42,328 nucleotides of DNA from Candidatus Martarchaeota archaeon (GTDB taxonomy: Archaea > Micrarchaeota > Micrarchaeia > Micrarchaeales > Micrarchaeaceae). Location of the stretch: positions 1-42,328 of the forward strand of contig JAMCYG010000026.1 of the NCBI GenBank assembly GCA_023473425.1, written 5' to 3'. Every line of letters starts with the position of its first letter. Positions within the stretch are counted from its first letter, which is position 1. The notes under the pieces are model-generated. The model was not told the DNA's origin and did not search any database. It worked only from the letters and a program-made list of their open reading frames with translations. Both the position numbers and the translations under genes were made by a program. Shown one piece after another: positions 16,594-25,544 of the stretch.

Positions 16594-17430
16594 ATGGCAA
16601 TAACAAAGCAGCAAAAAATCAAGTTTGTCGAAGAGGCCAAGTCCGCGCTCAAGTCCTACTCTACAGTGGGCGTGGTCCAGCTTACCGGCGTGCCTGACAA
16701 GCTGCTGCAGCTCTCGAGGAACAGGCTGAAGCCTGAGATAAAGTTCATGCTCGGCAGGAAGAGCCTGATCCTGCGCGCCCTGGAATCGATAGACATGGGC
16801 AAGGATCTTGCAGGCAATATCACTAACACATCAGCGCTTGTATTTACAAACCTGTCGCCATTCGAACTAAACAATAAGCTACACTCTAACGAGCTTAAGC
16901 TCGCCGCGAAGCCGAAGCAGGTCGCACCGTCCTCCATAAGCATCGACGCAGGAGAGACTGCGATACCACCAGGTCAGGGCGTTACAGATCTGAAGGCGGC
17001 CGGCATAGATGTAAAGATAGATAAGGGCAAGGTTGTCATAGCCAAGGACAAGACTCTCGTAGAGAAAGGGCAGATTATATCGCCTTCTGTCGCGAAGGCA
17101 CTCAGGCTGTTGGATTTCAGGCCGTTCACTGCAACGATCGCACCGAAGGTTGTGATTTCGGGCAAGATGCTGTTCACGCAGGAAGTGCTATCAATCAATT
17201 CGCAGAGCGTCGCAAATGACATATCGGCAGCGTTCACTAGGGCGGTCTCGCTCAGCTCCGGCGCAGGCATAGTAAACAGGTACACTATAAAGCCTATGAT
17301 ATCAAAGGGGTATGCGAATGCCATCACTCTTGGTGTCGAAAGAGCCATATACGAGCCCGGCATAATAGAGAAGCTGCTCGCAAAGGCAGGGCTTCAGGCT
17401 TCGCAGATAAATGGCATAGTAAAAGAATAA
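16594..17430 (+). CDS. rpl10: 50S ribosomal protein L10 (P0), short form
   Basis: The stalk base protein binds 23S rRNA with its N-terminal domain and L12 dimers with its C-terminal helices. Recognisable parts are YSTVGVVQLTGVPDKLLQLSRNRL, KFMLGRKSLILRALES, and the archaeal insertion domain about residues 107-185 (TAIPPGQGVTDLKAAGI, KVVIAKDKTLVEKGQII). At 278 aa it is about 60 residues shorter than typical archaeal L10 (about 335-345): it stops after the start of the helical spine and lacks the acidic tail ending in the L12-like GLFG motif. Fewer L12 dimers may bind. Start ATG 16594, 12 bases after L1. Confidence 0.92.
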   Translation: MAITKQQKIKFVEEAKSALKSYSTVGVVQLTGVPDKLLQLSRNRLKPEIKFMLGRKSLILRALESIDMGKDLAGNITNTSALVFTNLSPFELNNKLHSNELKLAAKPKQVAPSSISIDAGETAIPPGQGVTDLKAAGIDVKIDKGKVVIAKDKTLVEKGQIISPSVAKALRLLDFRPFTATIAPKVVISGKMLFTQEVLSINSQSVANDISAAFTRAVSLSSGAGIVNRYTIKPMISKGYANAITLGVERAIYEPGIIEKLLAKAGLQASQINGIVKE

Positions 17431-17499
17431 ATCACAGAGTGTAATCGGCTGGTAATGAAACTGTCGAATGAATAACAATCATGATAAAAGGTGAAATGT

Positions 17500-17817
17500 A
17501 TGGAATACGTATATGCTGCATTGCTTTTGGATGCCGCGAAGAAGGAGATAAGCGCGAACAGCTTGATGGAAGTCGTCAAGGCTGCCGGCATGTCGCCTGA
17601 CGAGGCGAGGGCAAAGGCCGTCGCAGAGGCGCTCAAGGGCGTCAACATCGAGGAAACGATAAAGAACGCAAGCGTTCTTCAGGCCGCGGCACCGGCAGCG
17701 GCTGCCGCTGGAGCCGCCCCTGCTGCTGGAGCGAAGAAGGAAGAGAAGAAATCTGCATCAGAGGAGAAAGCTAGCGAGGAGCAGGCCGCTGGAGGGCTTG
17801 CCGGGCTGTTCGGCTGA
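17500..17817 (+). CDS. rpl12: 50S ribosomal protein L12 (P1)
   Basis: A 105-aa acidic stalk protein recruiting translation factors. The N-terminal dimerisation helices MEYVYAALLLDAAKKEIS and NSLMEVVKAAGMSPDEARAK are typical, followed by an Ala-rich hinge and a charged Lys/Glu segment. It ends GLAGLFG, the archaeal factor-binding tail. ATG 17500 lies seven bases after AAGGTG (17488-17493); a GTG inside that ribosome site is not a plausible start. It is 69 bases downstream of L10 and completes the operon. Confidence 0.95.
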   Translation: MEYVYAALLLDAAKKEISANSLMEVVKAAGMSPDEARAKAVAEALKGVNIEETIKNASVLQAAAPAAAAAGAAPAAGAKKEEKKSASEEKASEEQAAGGLAGLFG

Positions 17818-17936
17818 AAGGATAACCGGAAACCGCCATGTGCCGCGCTTGCTTTTGTAAATGTGTTCCTGCGGCGCACGGCAATAAATATATAGCTAAG
17901 TCTCGATAGACGTAACTGTAAAGAAAGGCGTTTGTG

Positions 17937-18269
17937 ATGAAGGTATGGGTAGATAAGCCGAAGTGTACTGGATGTGCACACTGCCATGACGTGTGCCCTG
18001 TGGCTGTTTTCGAGATGAAGGATTCGAACGCGCCGGACGTCAACAGCGACGTCGCTCCAGCTGAGCAGCAGTGGAAAGGCCAGGAAGACCCAAGCGTCTA
18101 TGCAAAGTGGAAGGATGTCCAGGATGGCCACAACCACTTCAAGGAGAAGAGCGTTGCCGTCAATGGCGAGGCGTGCATACTCTGCCAGGCATGCCTGATA
18201 GAGTGCGAAGGCGAGTGCATACACATAGTCGACGACAACAACACGCAGTATGATTCCATATACAAGTAG
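17937..18269 (+). CDS. Ferredoxin, two [4Fe-4S] clusters with a long insert
   Basis: A 110-aa electron carrier. The first cluster motif is CTGCAHCHDVCP (residues 10-21) and the second CILCQACLIEC (about 82-92); both are C-x2-C-x2-C-x3-C, the second followed by E instead of the usual P. About 60 residues separate them, far more than in 2[4Fe-4S] ferredoxins of clostridial type (about 25-30); the insert is acidic and contains two His (GHNHF). This resembles iron-sulfur subunits of ferredoxin-like dehydrogenase partners more than a minimal ferredoxin. Redox partner unknown. TATA-like AATAAATATATA lies about 50 bases upstream; a strong hairpin follows. Confidence 0.88.
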   Translation: MKVWVDKPKCTGCAHCHDVCPVAVFEMKDSNAPDVNSDVAPAEQQWKGQEDPSVYAKWKDVQDGHNHFKEKSVAVNGEACILCQACLIECEGECIHIVDDNNTQYDSIYK

Positions 18270-18272
18270 CTG

Positions 18273-18294
18273 GCATGCCTGCTTGCAGGCATGC
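18273..18294 (+). terminator. Hairpin terminator after the ferredoxin gene
   Basis: GCATGCCTGC (18273-18282) and GCAGGCATGC (18285-18294) are perfect reverse complements separated by TT, followed by a T/C-rich stretch (TCTCATTCTACTTATTCTTT). It lies three bases after the stop codon, the position expected of a factor-independent terminator. Confidence 0.7.
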
Positions 18295-18395
18295 ATCTCA
18301 TTCTACTTATTCTTTGCGCAGGTTTTTATGATTTGAAACATATTGGTCTAGCGCTGCGACTGATTCTATAGCAGCGCCTCACGCAAGGTGCGCGT

Positions 18396-21068
18396 ATGAT
18401 AGAGCATCTCGATAAGCCATTCAAGGACGAGGATAGCCTCGGTACGATGAATCCCTACGTGAGGGAATGGTTTACGCGCAACTTCAAGGAACTGACCCCT
18501 CCACAGAAGTTCTCCTTCAAGCTAATACGGGACAGGAAGAGCTTGCTGATAGCCGCACCGACAGGCTCTGGAAAGACGATGTCCGCGTTCACAAGCATTA
18601 TCAGCCACCTGTTCGACTACAGCCTTGCGGGAAAGCTCGAGGACAAGATATACTGCCTGTACATTTCTCCGCTGAGAGCCCTCAACAATGATATCTACAA
18701 CAACCTCACAAGGCCTCTCGAAGAGATATACAAAGTAATAAAGGACGAGAAAGGCGTAGCCATGATCAAGGAGGGTGTGAGGAAGGTAACGATAGCTGTC
18801 AGGACCGGAGACACGCCCCAACAGGAGAGGCGAAAGCAGCTGCTCACGCCGCCGAACATACTTGTCACTACTCCAGAATCCCTTGCAATAATGCTCAATT
18901 CGGAAAAGCTGATTGAGAAGTTCAATTCCCTAGAGTATGTCATAGTCGACGAAATACACGAGCTCGCCAACAACAAGCGCGGCGTGCATCTCGCGCTATC
19001 GCTGGAGAGGCTTGCTGACTTAATAGGCCATAACCCGGTCAGGATAGGCCTTGGCGCAACTCTGCATCCGCTAGATGAGGCGGCAAAGTTCCTTGTCGGG
19101 TACGATAAGGGTGCGCCGAGGGACTGCATTGTCGTAGATGCGTCATGGAGCAAGGAGCTGGACGTCACTGCCATGAGCCCTGTCAAAGACATAATAAGCG
19201 CACCCGAAGCGCAGCTGGAGAACGCGCTTTACAGGGAAATAAACAGCATAATAAAGAAGAGCAAGACCGCGCTGATATTTACTAATACGAGGAGCGGCAC
19301 AGAGAGGGTGGTATTCAACCTAAAGAAGAGGTTCAAGTACGGCGAGGGCGATGTCGCCGCGCACCACGGCTCCCTGTCCAGGCAGTCCCGGCTGGATGTA
19401 GAAGACATGCTGAAGAAGGGCGCGCTCAGGTGCGTAGTGTCGTCCACCAGCCTCGAGCTCGGCGTGGACATAGGCACGATAGACAATGTGATACAGCTCG
19501 GCTCGCCTAAGAGCGTCACGAGGGCAGTTCAGAGGATAGGAAGGGCTGGACACTCCTACAAGGCCGTAGCAAAAGGCGAAATGATCGCCATGAACCGGGA
19601 TGACCTGGTGGAAGTATCAGTCATGCTCGATGCTGCGAGGAAGAGGCACCTGGATGCGTTCACCGTGCCGAAGAATCCTCTAGACGTGCTTTCCCAGCAC
19701 ATTGTCGGTATGGCCATAAGCAGGAAATGGAACGTTGACGAAGCTTACAACACAGTCAGGCATGCGTACCCATACGCTGATCTGGATAAGAGCGACTTCA
19801 TGTCGCTGATAAACTATCTGGCAGGAAATTACGTCGGCCTCGAGAGCAGGAGGGTGTACGGCAAGATCTGGTATGACGACAAGACGAATACCATAGGAAG
19901 AAGGGGCAAGCTTGTCAAGGTGATATACATGCTCAACCTAGGTACTATACCAGACGAGGTTGCAGTTAACGTTTTCAACGGGACGAAGTGGGTCGGCAAT
20001 ATAGAAGAGGAGTTCCTTGCGAGGCTGAAGCAGGGAGATGTGTTCGCTTTAGGGGGCAGGCTCTACGAGTTCCAGTACGCCAAAGGCACTAAGTGCTATG
20101 TGCGCGAGGCCACCTCAAAAAGCCCAACTATACCTCCGTGGTTCTCGGAGCAGCTGCCGCTTAGCTATGAGCTTGCGAACGAGATAGGCGAATTCAGGGC
20201 TGGACTTGCAAAGCGCATATTGGAATCAATGAAAGGCAGGCGCGCCCCACTGATACGAAAATCGATGAAGGTCCCGAAGAAGGTAGATGATTACCTTTCC
20301 GGCCTGCCTATAGACGCGAATGCAAAGGAATCGATGTATGGCTATTTTCTCGAGCAGATCCTCTTTGCAAAGGAAGTGCCGAGCAACACCTCCATACTCG
20401 TGGAGCGCACAAAAGACATAGAGGAAGGTATCGAATATCTAGTATTCCATTCACTGTTTGGCCGCCGAGTCAATGATGCCCTGTCTAGGGTTATTGCGAT
20501 ACTGCTTGCTGAGGAGCTGGACATCGACCTCAGCATAATGGTGAACGACAACGGTTTCGCCATATACTCGAAGGAGAGCATGGGCATAACCAAGAAGATC
20601 GTGGAAGATGTGGTAGCAGAGCTCGGCACTACTGACATAAGGTCGCTTCTCAGGAGGAACATAAGGAACACTGAGATGATGAGGAGGAAGTTCAGGCATG
20701 TGGCTGCGAGGAGCTTCATGATACTTAAGAATTACAAAGGCTATAAAATAAATGTGGGCAGGCAGCAGGTCAATTCCCAGTTGCTGCTCAAGGCGGTCGA
20801 GAGCATAGACCCAAACTTCCCAATACTCAAGGAAACCTATCGTGAGATATTTGATGACATGATGGACCTCCCGAGGCTAGAAGAGGTAGTAAGCGGAATA
20901 AAGGCAGGCAGGATAAAGGTGAAATTCATAACCACGAAATACCCATCGCCGTTCTCCCATAACATAATAACTTTCGGTCATGCGGACGTGATTATGATGA
21001 AAGGCAAGAGGGAGTACCTGAAGAAGTTGCACAGCCTTGTGCTGAAGCAAATAGCGCAGTCAAGATAA
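18396..21068 (+). CDS. lhr: Lhr-family superfamily 2 helicase
   Basis: An 890-aa DNA helicase of the archaeal Lhr type. RecA1: Walker A AAPTGSGKT (53-61), the Lhr-typical YISPLRALNNDI (89-100), TTPESL, and Walker B DEIH (185-188). RecA2: FTNTRSGTER (295-304), SSTSLELGVDIG (349-360) and motif VI QRIGRAGH (379-386). A winged helix and the Lhr 'domain 4' follow from about 440 to the end. Lhr proteins translocate 3' to 5' and act in recombination and repair. Length matches Lhr-core (about 850-950). ATG 18396 follows AAGGTG. The phosphoesterase at 21091 is cotranscribed. Confidence 0.95.
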   Translation: MIEHLDKPFKDEDSLGTMNPYVREWFTRNFKELTPPQKFSFKLIRDRKSLLIAAPTGSGKTMSAFTSIISHLFDYSLAGKLEDKIYCLYISPLRALNNDIYNNLTRPLEEIYKVIKDEKGVAMIKEGVRKVTIAVRTGDTPQQERRKQLLTPPNILVTTPESLAIMLNSEKLIEKFNSLEYVIVDEIHELANNKRGVHLALSLERLADLIGHNPVRIGLGATLHPLDEAAKFLVGYDKGAPRDCIVVDASWSKELDVTAMSPVKDIISAPEAQLENALYREINSIIKKSKTALIFTNTRSGTERVVFNLKKRFKYGEGDVAAHHGSLSRQSRLDVEDMLKKGALRCVVSSTSLELGVDIGTIDNVIQLGSPKSVTRAVQRIGRAGHSYKAVAKGEMIAMNRDDLVEVSVMLDAARKRHLDAFTVPKNPLDVLSQHIVGMAISRKWNVDEAYNTVRHAYPYADLDKSDFMSLINYLAGNYVGLESRRVYGKIWYDDKTNTIGRRGKLVKVIYMLNLGTIPDEVAVNVFNGTKWVGNIEEEFLARLKQGDVFALGGRLYEFQYAKGTKCYVREATSKSPTIPPWFSEQLPLSYELANEIGEFRAGLAKRILESMKGRRAPLIRKSMKVPKKVDDYLSGLPIDANAKESMYGYFLEQILFAKEVPSNTSILVERTKDIEEGIEYLVFHSLFGRRVNDALSRVIAILLAEELDIDLSIMVNDNGFAIYSKESMGITKKIVEDVVAELGTTDIRSLLRRNIRNTEMMRRKFRHVAARSFMILKNYKGYKINVGRQQVNSQLLLKAVESIDPNFPILKETYREIFDDMMDLPRLEEVVSGIKAGRIKVKFITTKYPSPFSHNIITFGHADVIMMKGKREYLKKLHSLVLKQIAQSR

Positions 21069-21090
21069 TAATGCGGCGTGGGGTGCTGGG

Positions 21091-21846
21091 ATGCGACTTG
21101 ATGACGACATTGAGCTGATTGACGGGCTGCCTGTCGCTTACATAAGAAGTCTTAAAGCTATAGTCATATCGGATCCGCACCTTGGCTATGAGGCTGCACA
21201 GGCAGGCCGCGGCATATTCCTGCCGAAGGTTAATCTAAAGAGCATAACTGAGGCCCTTTCCAAAGCGTTGGCTGCCACTGGCGCAAAGACCGTCATAGTC
21301 AACGGGGACATAAAGAATGACTTCTCCACTGTGGCTGCCGATGAATTCAATGAGCTTTACGACCTCGCAGCGTTCCTGAAAGTGAAGGGTGCCTCTCTTG
21401 CCATAGTGAAGGGCAACCATGACAACTTCGTCGACAGATATCGCGAAAGCATGGGGCTGAAGATATACGCCGAGCAGATGGCAGCTGGCGGATACCTTCT
21501 CTTCCATGGCGATGCGCTGCCAGATGCGGTACCTAAAGGCACGCACACGCTGATCATGGGGCACGAGCACCCTGCGATCGCTGTGTACAATTCTGTGGGT
21601 AAAAAAGAGAAGCTAAGGTGCTTCCTGACAGGCTCTTATTTAGGGGCAAGGATAATAGTATTCCCTGCAATAGGCTACTTCTCGACAGGCACTGAGATGA
21701 ATGTTGTGCCAGAAGACGAGCTTCTCTCCCCCGTGCTGAAAAGGCTGGACATGGGCAGCATGAAGGCCATAGCAATAGGGTACGGCGCGACAATGGAATT
21801 CGGCACCATTGCAGAACTGAGGCGTGCGGCATCGCTTCATATGTAG
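21091..21846 (+). CDS. Lhr-associated metallophosphoesterase (ICC-like)
   Basis: A 251-aa calcineurin-type phosphoesterase with all metal motifs: SDPHLGYE (27-34), GD in VIVNGDIKND (about 69-78), KGNHDN (about 108-113), LFHGDA and MGHEHP. It belongs to the archaeal group usually found next to Lhr helicase and predicted to be a DNA-end nuclease or phosphatase. Here it begins 22 bases after lhr, behind a GGGGTG ribosome site, so the association holds. Its last ten bases overlap the convergent site-2 protease gene. Confidence 0.9.
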   Translation: MRLDDDIELIDGLPVAYIRSLKAIVISDPHLGYEAAQAGRGIFLPKVNLKSITEALSKALAATGAKTVIVNGDIKNDFSTVAADEFNELYDLAAFLKVKGASLAIVKGNHDNFVDRYRESMGLKIYAEQMAAGGYLLFHGDALPDAVPKGTHTLIMGHEHPAIAVYNSVGKKEKLRCFLTGSYLGARIIVFPAIGYFSTGTEMNVVPEDELLSPVLKRLDMGSMKAIAIGYGATMEFGTIAELRRAASLHM

Positions 21847-23285
21847 AGCCATGGAAGCACGTTTATCAGGAGGCCGATGACTATTATTGCGACTAGCGCA
21901 TTGACGAATGTGCTGCTCTTTATGTTCGTTTTGTATATTCTCCAGCCATCGAATCCTGGTATTGGCAGCAGGTTTATCACACCTACCAAGAAGTTGAGCA
22001 GGAACGATATGGAGAACAGACTGTAGAGGAAGAAAAGTGTGCGGGCAGAAAGTGATGTCGATAGCGGATTCCCTACCTCTATCCCGACTATGCCTTTAGA
22101 GCTGTTGCTAGGGCTTGGGGCTGCCTTTATGCTGTACGCACCCGTATTGGTTACTATCTGGACCAGCTTTCCTGGGGTGTCGTTCGCCGCGGCTACGGAA
22201 AAGCTTCCCAGCCCAGTTATGCTGTAGCCATTCCACTTCTGGATTATCATGCCTGGCTCAAGGATGCCGTTGGCAGGATAGCCTGATATCACATGCGTTA
22301 TCTCAACGGAATTGGAGTAAAGCCCAGGGACCACAAACGCGGTCATGAGCATCATTGGCACGAAGAAGACAAGCATGGCTATAAGGTTCATAGAAACCCC
22401 AGCAGCCACAATCTTCGTCTGCTTTATGCTGTCAAGCTTGCTGACGGCTTTCTCATCAGGCTCTACAAAGGCGCCGAAGGGTATCAGTCCGAACATTACC
22501 AGGCCCACCTTCTTCAGCTTTATTCCGAAAGCCCTGGCGAGTACGCCGTGAGATGTCTCATGTATTATGAGCAGTATCGCTAGCGATATTATGCCTGCTA
22601 TGAGCGGGAGGTCAATCCCAGGTATTATAGGCGCCACGCCTGGTATCTGGCCTGCCAGTGCGCCTGTGTTGGTGGCCCCGCTCGCCACAAAGCCAGCTAT
22701 ACCTATCAGTATGTTGGCAGCATTGTACAATATTGATACGAAGACAAATCCCGAAAAGCCCGCTATGATTGATACTGCGTCTATCGCGTAGCCCACGAAG
22801 TTGAATCCGGAAGAGGCGTGTGCCGCTCCGGCGCTGCTGATAGCCGTCTGTATAAACGATAGGTTGATGAACTGCAGAGCGTCTCCGGTGTACGGGACTA
22901 CAAAGAACATCATCACGAAAAGCGAGAGCATCCCGAAGGCGTACAGCCTCTTATCTATCTTTCCCTTTAGGAAAGGATACGAGAGCAGCCCGAAGCCGAC
23001 CACTACTCCCCACATTGCCATGCTGTTCCAGAAAGATCTGTGGCTCTTAGAGATGTTGCCAATGGTCTTTATGCCCCTTTTGCTTCCAAGGAGGTACATG
23101 CCGAAGCCCCCCTCTAGCGACTTCAACCTCCTTATAGCCATACCTGCAAGAACAAGTGCTACGATTGCAATCGTCCACCTTACTGCGACTCCGAGATACG
23201 CCTGCGTGTAGCCGACGTAAAGTGCGAAAACACCTGCTATTACAACCAGCGCAACGAGCAGGTTAGATAGCCTATCCTCCACCAT
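21837..23285 (-). CDS. Site-2 protease family (M50) intramembrane metalloprotease
   Basis: A 482-aa polytopic membrane protein. Residues 1-50 and 88-240 contain hydrophobic helices; IIHETSHG (His242, Glu243, His246) is the HExxH zinc site within a membrane segment; NLLPIPGFDG (438-447) gives the NxxPxxxxDG third ligand. Between them a PDZ-like domain (about 325-405) lies on one side of the membrane. The family cleaves membrane-bound regulators or remnant signal peptides. ATG 23285 lies about 25 bases from a TATA-like box (TATTTATTA), suggesting a nearly leaderless transcript and excluding the upstream frame extension to 23339. Divergent from mbf1. Confidence 0.92.
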   Translation of the reverse strand: MVEDRLSNLLVALVVIAGVFALYVGYTQAYLGVAVRWTIAIVALVLAGMAIRRLKSLEGGFGMYLLGSKRGIKTIGNISKSHRSFWNSMAMWGVVVGFGLLSYPFLKGKIDKRLYAFGMLSLFVMMFFVVPYTGDALQFINLSFIQTAISSAGAAHASSGFNFVGYAIDAVSIIAGFSGFVFVSILYNAANILIGIAGFVASGATNTGALAGQIPGVAPIIPGIDLPLIAGIISLAILLIIHETSHGVLARAFGIKLKKVGLVMFGLIPFGAFVEPDEKAVSKLDSIKQTKIVAAGVSMNLIAMLVFFVPMMLMTAFVVPGLYSNSVEITHVISGYPANGILEPGMIIQKWNGYSITGLGSFSVAAANDTPGKLVQIVTNTGAYSIKAAPSPSNSSKGIVGIEVGNPLSTSLSARTLFFLYSLFSISFLLNFLVGVINLLPIPGFDGWRIYKTNIKSSTFVNALVAIIVIGLLINVLPWLYI

Positions 23286-23304
23286 TATCACTGATTTTCC
23301 AAAG

Positions 23305-23338
23305 AGGTAATAAATATGTGTGGCAAAAGTATATATCA
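23305..23338. promoter_or_regulatory. Divergent promoters of the site-2 protease and MBF1 genes
   Basis: On the minus strand TATTTATTA (about 23307-23315) faces the protease start at 23285; on the plus strand AGTATATATC (about 23328-23337) faces mbf1 at 23351. The two starts are only 65 bases apart, leaving near-leaderless or very short-leader transcripts in both directions. Confidence 0.55.
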
Positions 23339-23350
23339 ATAGGTGGTTGG

Positions 23351-23815
23351 ATGGAAGAATGCGAGATATGCGGCAGGCGCACTGCTAGCCTATACACCAT
23401 TGACGTCGATGGAACGGAGATGAGAGTGTGTCCAGTATGTGCAGAGGGCAAGAGAATAATAGCCAGGCCGGCGCCGCAGAAGGCCCGTGGCTCGCCGAAG
23501 TTTTCAATGCCGAGGCCGAAGGCAGATGATGAAAAGGCCATAGTGCAGAACTACGGCACCATAATCAGGCGCGCCCGCGAGAGGATGGAGCTGCCGCTCA
23601 AGGTGCTCGCTGAGATGATAAACGAGAAAGAGTCTTTCCTGCGCAGGATAGAGGAGGAGAAGACCGTGCCGGCCGGAAAGACGCTGAAGCAGTTGGAGCG
23701 TGCGCTCGGCATAAAGCTTCTCGTGGAAGGCGGGGAGGGCAATGATGAACCTGAGAGGGTAAAGGGCGACAGAAAGGAGAGCGCCTCGCTGGGTGATTTT
23801 CTCGGCATTAAGTGA
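23351..23815 (+). CDS. mbf1: Multiprotein bridging factor 1 homologue
   Basis: A 154-aa archaeal MBF1: N-terminal zinc ribbon with Cys4, Cys7, Cys27 and Cys30 (CEICG and CPVC), a basic Pro-rich linker, and a Cro/C1-type HTH at about 65-125 (GTIIRRARERMELPLKVLAE, with ESFLRRIEEEKTVP as recognition region). The archaeal protein is linked to ribosomes and transcription. ATG 23351 follows GGTGG and starts immediately before the first CxxC; the frame extends upstream but past the TATA box. FEN-1 follows 21 bases downstream. Confidence 0.93.
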   Translation: MEECEICGRRTASLYTIDVDGTEMRVCPVCAEGKRIIARPAPQKARGSPKFSMPRPKADDEKAIVQNYGTIIRRARERMELPLKVLAEMINEKESFLRRIEEEKTVPAGKTLKQLERALGIKLLVEGGEGNDEPERVKGDRKESASLGDFLGIK

Positions 23816-23836
23816 ATTATCAAAAGGCGCCCGGAT

Positions 23837-24889
23837 ATGTCTGTAGACCTTAGCAAACTGGTGCAGAAGCGCAAGATAACTCTTGACGACCTTAGAGGTA
23901 GGACAATAGCGATCGATGCGTACAATGTGCTCTACCAGTTCCTCTCTATAATAAGGCAGCCAGATGGCACTCCGCTCATGGACTCAAAGGGGAACGTGAC
24001 AAGCCACCTTTCAGGCTTGTTCTACAGATCCATAGAAATGCTGGACCATGGTGTAGTCCCAATATATGTTTTTGACGGCATACCTTCGATGCTGAAGCAG
24101 AAGACAATACAGGCCCGAATGCAGAGGAGGGAAAAGGCGTACGAAGACTGGCAGACGGCCGTCAAGGAGGGCAGAGAAGAGGAGGCCCGTACCTATGCAC
24201 AGCAGGCCACTAGGGTGACAAAGGCGATAGTCGCCGACTCCAAGCAGCTTCTTGAAGGAATGGGCATATCCTACATAAATGCTCCGAGTGAAGGCGAGGC
24301 GCAGGCGAGCTACCTATGCAAGGAGAATATGGTATATGCAGTTGGCAGCCAGGACTACGACACACTGCTGCTCGGGGCGGAGCGGATTGTGAGAAACATG
24401 GCGATAACCGGAAAGAGAAAGCTGCCAAGGAAAAACATATATGTAAGCATAGAGACGGAGCTTGCATCGCTCAGCGACACGCTTGCGTTTAATGGCATAG
24501 ACAGGAAACAGCTCATATGGATAGGAATGATGCTTGGCACCGACTTTAATATAGGGGTCAAGGGCGTAGGCCCGAAGACTGCGCTGAAGATTGCAAAGTC
24601 ATCAAAGACACTTGAGGACGTTACTAGCTACCTAGAAGAAAAATACCAGTTTGCGTTCGAGGTAAATCCAAGGGAGCTGGAAGACATGTTTCTGAAGCCT
24701 GAAGTGAAGGAGTTCAGCAGAGACGAGATAGACAGGATGAAGGAGATAGTCCCAAACAAGGATAGAATAATCAACTTCATGTGCGGCGAGCATGAATTTT
24801 CAGAGGACAGGATCTCGAAGTACGTTGACAAGATGATATCTGTCACCAGCGCGGCCAGGCAGTCGGGCATAGGCAAATGGATGAAATAG
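23837..24889 (+). CDS. fen1: Flap endonuclease 1
   Basis: A 350-aa structure-specific nuclease that removes 5' flaps in Okazaki-fragment processing and repair. Active-site acids are in place: Asp27 (AIDAYN), Asp80 (VFDG), Glu152 and Glu154 (SEGEAQAS), Asp173 and Asp175 (SQDYDTL), Asp236 (GTDFN), followed by the helix-hairpin-helix GVKGVGPKTALK. The C-terminus QSGIGKWMK resembles a PCNA-interacting peptide (Q-x2-I-x2-W). Length is normal for archaea. ATG 23837. Confidence 0.96.
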   Translation: MSVDLSKLVQKRKITLDDLRGRTIAIDAYNVLYQFLSIIRQPDGTPLMDSKGNVTSHLSGLFYRSIEMLDHGVVPIYVFDGIPSMLKQKTIQARMQRREKAYEDWQTAVKEGREEEARTYAQQATRVTKAIVADSKQLLEGMGISYINAPSEGEAQASYLCKENMVYAVGSQDYDTLLLGAERIVRNMAITGKRKLPRKNIYVSIETELASLSDTLAFNGIDRKQLIWIGMMLGTDFNIGVKGVGPKTALKIAKSSKTLEDVTSYLEEKYQFAFEVNPRELEDMFLKPEVKEFSRDEIDRMKEIVPNKDRIINFMCGEHEFSEDRISKYVDKMISVTSAARQSGIGKWMK

Positions 24890-24981
24890 TGCCAGCGTGC
24901 GCTTCATATACGTCTTTTATTGCATGCCTGCAAAAGTCTTTTATAACTGTGCACAATAAGTTCTTGTGCAGGGTGGGTAAC

Positions 24982-25515
24982 ATGACAGAAGAAGACAATA
25001 ACAATTTTTCTTTTGATCCGGACAGCTCGCTGACTCCGGAGGAATTTGAGAAGCTGACAAAGTTCGTTTCCCGTGCAGTCAAGGACATGATGAGGTCGCT
25101 TTCGTCAGACAGCAATGATATGAACCCCAAGTACAGCTTCAACATAAAGGTAGACAAACAGGGCATACCTATAATAGAAAGGGTAAATGTCCAGAATACG
25201 CAGCCGCAGCAGCCCCCGAAGCCGAATCCGAACGAGGCGGTGCCTCTTGTCGACATCACAGAAACGCAGAAGGTCACAACTGTAACCATGGAGATGCGCG
25301 GCGCAGAGAAGGGAAGCATAGTGCTAAGCGTCGGTAGCAAGCAGATCACCGTCCGCTCGTCCACTAGCAATGTGCAGACTGCGCAGACAGTTGCCCTGCC
25401 GCACAGTGTTAATCCAAGCAGCGCTAAGGCGCACTACAGAAATGGCATACTCGAGATAAAGATGAATAGGTCAAAGTCATCACCACAGGGAACAGTCAAC
25501 ATAACAGTAGAATGA
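24982..25515 (+). CDS. Hsp20/alpha-crystallin-like protein
   Basis: A 177-aa protein. Residues 1-80 are acidic and helical, the middle is Pro/Gln-rich (TQPQQPPKPNPNE, about 72-84), and the last 85 residues form a CS/alpha-crystallin-like beta sandwich: TVTMEMRGAEKGSIVLSVG, then ALPHSV, and AHYRNGILEIKM, the Hsp20 A-x-x-x-N-G-I-L strand. No C-terminal IxI motif is obvious. It may be a small chaperone or a sandwich adaptor. ATG 24982 follows GGGTGGG; the frame is open back into fen1 but that segment is not conserved-looking. Confidence 0.75.
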   Translation: MTEEDNNNFSFDPDSSLTPEEFEKLTKFVSRAVKDMMRSLSSDSNDMNPKYSFNIKVDKQGIPIIERVNVQNTQPQQPPKPNPNEAVPLVDITETQKVTTVTMEMRGAEKGSIVLSVGSKQITVRSSTSNVQTAQTVALPHSVNPSSAKAHYRNGILEIKMNRSKSSPQGTVNITVE

Positions 25516-25544
25516 ATGCTTATCCAATAGGCAATGTGATCCTC

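Noticed and set aside
17825-17883. Hairpin GTGCCGC/GCGGCGCAC after rpl12 as terminator
   Set aside because: The arms pair only with a bulge across a 27-base loop and no T run follows, so it was not listed.
22801-23211. Long plus-strand open frame opposite the site-2 protease
   Set aside because: It is the antisense shadow of a hydrophobic, biased-codon gene; it has no ribosome site or recognisable domain. The same applies to other long antisense frames in the window.
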